Assembly (NCBI GenBank): GCA_934692295.1
Contig: CAKUTL010000035.1
Coordinates: 1 to 17,243, forward strand
DNA: 17,243 nt
Source of the DNA: an uncultured Candidatus Melainabacteria bacterium
GTDB taxonomy: Bacteria; Cyanobacteriota; Vampirovibrionia; Gastranaerophilales; Gastranaerophilaceae
Direction of reading: 5' to 3'
Both the position numbers and the translations under genes were made by a program. The notes under the pieces are model-generated. The model was not told the DNA's origin and did no database searches. It saw only the letters and a program-made list of their open reading frames with translations. Positions 15,408 to 17,243 of the stretch are shown here, piece after piece; the stretch's first letter is position 1, and each line of letters starts with the position of its first letter.

Positions 15408-15773
15408 ATGGAAATCAGAAACAATTATAATTCAGTACCCGCTTTTGGAACAAGAATTCCTAATAGTGTTAGAGCTCGACTATTTGAACAAATAGAAAAT
15501 CCAACAGCACAAATTCTAAAAATAAAAGATAGGAAAAATGCTATTACAAGGGACGTGATGAAAAAAATAGACGAGATTGAAAAAAGCAATAGCGACTTTT
15601 TTGAATTAACAATAATGAAAGGATATAGAGGAAAAGACAGCTTTGGATTAAAAGAAGCAAACAAGCTCGCTAAAAAGAAAATCGAAATTATGACAATCGA
15701 AAAAACAAATCTTCTTTCAAAATTCCTATCCCTTAAACCAGAAGTTATTAAATACGCAGAACAATCATTTTAA
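15408..15773 (+). CDS. 121-aa helical protein of unknown function
   Basis: The protein starts with a short polar lead (MEIRNNYNSVPAFGTRIPN), and the rest is highly charged and mostly helical, with Lys/Glu/Asp-rich segments at about 25-60 and 70-119. There is no cleaved signal peptide or membrane span. The lead with an aromatic-Gly (PAFG) near residue 13 is not part of the helical body and could be a targeting or docking tag, which is a guess. AAAGGAG stands six bases before the ATG, the best Shine-Dalgarno site in this part. It is followed after 59 bases by the calpain-like gene on the same strand. Family not recognised. Confidence 0.7.
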   Translation: MEIRNNYNSVPAFGTRIPNSVRARLFEQIENPTAQILKIKDRKNAITRDVMKKIDEIEKSNSDFFELTIMKGYRGKDSFGLKEANKLAKKKIEIMTIEKTNLLSKFLSLKPEVIKYAEQSF

Positions 15774-15775
15774 AC

Positions 15776-15803
15776 TAGACAAAAATTTTTCTTTGGTTTT
15801 AAA
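15776..15803 (+). promoter_or_regulatory. Possible promoter for the calpain-like gene
   Basis: TAGACA (15776-15781; five of six to the -35 consensus) is followed by 16 bases and TTAAAT (15798-15803). A better -10-like TATACT at 15804-15809 is too far from that -35. The pieces do not combine cleanly, so this is weak. Confidence 0.25.
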
Positions 15804-15832
15804 TATACTTGAAATAAAAAGGATATGTGATT

Positions 15833-16549
15833 ATGCAACCAATTACTCCAAAACAAATTGAGTCACTTGCTACTGTGCAACAGCATTTCCACGACTGTTA
15901 TATTGTATCTTCGCTTGGAATCTTGAGTAGAAGCAAAAAGGGACAAAAAATTCTACAAAATAACATAACAACCAACGGAAAAGATTTTAATATCAAATTT
16001 CTAAATGTTAATGGAAAAACGGAAGATTATTTCATTTCCTCTCAAGAAATTCATGATCTTAAATTCAGAAATTCAGACGGCACTTTACAGGAGATGCATT
16101 GCCCAATAGTAAAATCTGTTGAACTTGCAATGAATAAACTTATAAAGAATCATCCGTTCAAAAAACCTCCGATTTATAGAGCAATGGACACTCAACAACC
16201 TTTTGAATACAACAAACCGTCAAGATTTTTAGAACTTTTTACAGGTCAAAAACCTATTACCCTAAATGAATCCTCACTCAGAATGTCACTTATGAGTAAA
16301 CTTCGTGATGCTGGAGATTTAATGATGAAAATTTGGGAAGATAAAGATTCCGCATTCATGTTAGGAACAGGAGTCCACTTTGGGAAACTTCCATCTTGGC
16401 ATTGTTTTGATATAAGCGAAGTAGATTTTCCAAGCAATTCATTCACCGTATTTGATCATAGACAGAATGAAGAATTGAGATTTCCAATACTTAGCGGACT
16501 GCTTAATTTCAAATTTTTAACAGGATTTTTAGGAAAAGATTTAAAATAA
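15833..16549 (+). CDS. Compact calpain/papain-like cysteine protease candidate
   Basis: The 238-aa protein has a calpain-type Cys helix near its start: Q16-x5-C22, read as QQHFHDCYIVSSLG, matches the calpain pattern QGxLGDCWLLAA in Gln (-6), hydrophobic (-3), Asp (-1), Cys (0) and aromatic (+1). H190 in WHCFDI fits the His strand (calpain GHAYxI). D208 or N212 in FDHRQN fits the third position. The middle part, about 45-175, is charged and helix-rich. No signal peptide is seen. It may cleave proteins, perhaps as a secreted effector, but activity is inferred. The frame also opens at a GTG at 15827, only three bases after AAAAGGA; the ATG at 15833 has nine-base spacing and is preferred. It lies among orphan genes on the plus strand. 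Confidence 0.75.
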   Translation: MQPITPKQIESLATVQQHFHDCYIVSSLGILSRSKKGQKILQNNITTNGKDFNIKFLNVNGKTEDYFISSQEIHDLKFRNSDGTLQEMHCPIVKSVELAMNKLIKNHPFKKPPIYRAMDTQQPFEYNKPSRFLELFTGQKPITLNESSLRMSLMSKLRDAGDLMMKIWEDKDSAFMLGTGVHFGKLPSWHCFDISEVDFPSNSFTVFDHRQNEELRFPILSGLLNFKFLTGFLGKDLK

Positions 16550-16563
16550 CAATATAAATCCAT

Positions 16564-16590
16564 TTTACAAACTAGCAAAAAATATATATT
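16564..16590 (+). promoter_or_regulatory. Possible promoter for the last gene
   Basis: TTTACA (16564-16569; five of six) and TATATT (16585-16590) are 15 bases apart, slightly short. An overlapping TATTAC at 16587 gives a 17-base spacing. The ATG follows about 20 bases later, so the leader would be short and the message nearly leaderless. Confidence 0.35.
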
Positions 16591-16611
16591 ACAAGTGTTT
16601 ATGTAGCACAT

Positions 16612-17243
16612 ATGAAAAGCAATTTTTATGTAATTTCTAAAACAACGCAAAACTTTTCTGACTATTTGAGCGGAACAATGAGGTTATCTAACCAAATTCC
16701 ACAAACAGTTAAAGAAGTTCTTATTGCAAATAAAAAGGGAAAAGTTCGAGGAAAAATTACAACATTTCTAGACAAAGAAGGAAATGTTATAGAAAAAGCT
16801 TTTAATATAAAAGATAAACCTTTAAAAAATAGAATCTATACTTCGCAAAAAAATCATATCGGAACGGATGAAGTTGTTACATCTACCCAAATAAAAGAAT
16901 ATACCCTAAATCGAAAATTAATAGATATTTATAGAAAACATATGAATAGATTTATTAATTTAGACACTCGAACTTATTTTTGGGAACAAGAAAGCATTCA
17001 AACAAACCACATGGCTAATAATACAGCATTGGGAATAAAAAACCTCACAATTTCAAGAATACAAAACTTAAAAAATATTCCACTACAATTCTTACATAGT
17101 TTCACCCAATATAAACCAATAGTAAATAACAAAATTAGCAAAAATAGTCCAATAAAATATATCGAATATATTGTTAACGATAAATTTATAGCCTTAAAAA
17201 GTTCTATTCATACAATAAACATGAAAAGACCAAAATTTGATTC
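16612..17243 (+). CDS. Unidentified gene, truncated by the window end
   Basis: An open frame of 210 codons begins at ATG 16612 and reaches the end of the window without a stop. That is unlikely by chance in sequence this AT-rich. An in-frame TAG at 16573 and the lack of other start codons fix this ATG or a later one as the start. No Shine-Dalgarno site is visible before it; a second ATG at codon 23 has a GAGCGGA upstream. The protein is rich in Lys, Asn, Ile and Thr, with a beta-hairpin-like segment at about 45-70 (KGKVRGKITTFLDKEGNVIE). No signal peptide or membrane span is visible. I do not recognise the family. It continues the run of plus-strand orphans. Confidence 0.65.
   Translation, partial: MKSNFYVISKTTQNFSDYLSGTMRLSNQIPQTVKEVLIANKKGKVRGKITTFLDKEGNVIEKAFNIKDKPLKNRIYTSQKNHIGTDEVVTSTQIKEYTLNRKLIDIYRKHMNRFINLDTRTYFWEQESIQTNHMANNTALGIKNLTISRIQNLKNIPLQFLHSFTQYKPIVNNKISKNSPIKYIEYIVNDKFIALKSSIHTINMKRPKFD

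Noticed and set aside
15774..15832. Terminator between the 121-aa and calpain-like genes
   Set aside because: The AAAAATTTTT there is too short and has no loop or G:C stem.

Overview
The window is AT-rich bacterial DNA, densely coded, with standard codon use (TAA, TAG and TGA all serve as stops) and Shine-Dalgarno sites before most genes. It looks like a chromosome segment of an uncultured gut bacterium. The mix of a DUF3536-type GH57 enzyme, ThyX, a DUF4186 protein, an autotransporter with a Gram-negative signal peptide and several orphan proteins would suit the Melainabacteria / Gastranaerophilales, the non-photosynthetic relatives of cyanobacteria. That assignment is an inference from gene content and style; no marker gene proves it. 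I saw no rRNA, tRNA, CRISPR array, insertion sequence or prophage gene. No gene-free stretch exceeds about 265 bases.

Layout. (1) 1-27 (-): start of a gene leaving the window, with a promoter and an inverted repeat in its leader. (2) 192-3869 (-): a 1225-aa secreted autotransporter-like surface protein with about 14 imperfect 30-residue repeats. (3) A divergent 263-bp AT-rich control region, then a two-gene operon at 4133-7175 (+): a secreted small OB-fold-like protein and a cytosolic GH57/DUF3536 enzyme, closed by a strong terminator. (4) 7325-8799 (+): a Q/P/N-rich protein with HEAT-like repeats and a small membrane protein, ending one base from trmD, which is transcribed towards it. (5) 8801-11159 (-): a tightly coupled operon of an unfamiliar zinc-ribbon / RG-rich / AT-hook protein, rimM and trmD. 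(6) 11318-12475 (-): thyX and dtd. (7) 12560-14810 (-): a MATE transporter, a DUF4186 protein and a YbaK/EbsC-type tRNA deacylase. (8) 14949-17243: a block of orphans, namely a 99-aa minus-strand protein and three plus-strand genes. One of these is a compact calpain-like cysteine protease candidate; the last runs off the window.

How the genes fit together. Regions 5-7 are rich in translation and tRNA upkeep: RimM (30S maturation), TrmD (m1G37), Dtd (D-aminoacyl-tRNA deacylase) and YbaK (Cys-tRNA(Pro) deacylase). The zinc-ribbon protein is coupled to rimM by a one-base TAATG overlap and may therefore act on RNA or ribosomes. The least described material is this zinc-ribbon/RG-rich protein, the orphan block with the calpain-like candidate, and the autotransporter with its long basic tail beyond the predicted barrel. 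Three start sites were moved downstream on Shine-Dalgarno grounds (thyX, ybaK and the calpain-like gene).
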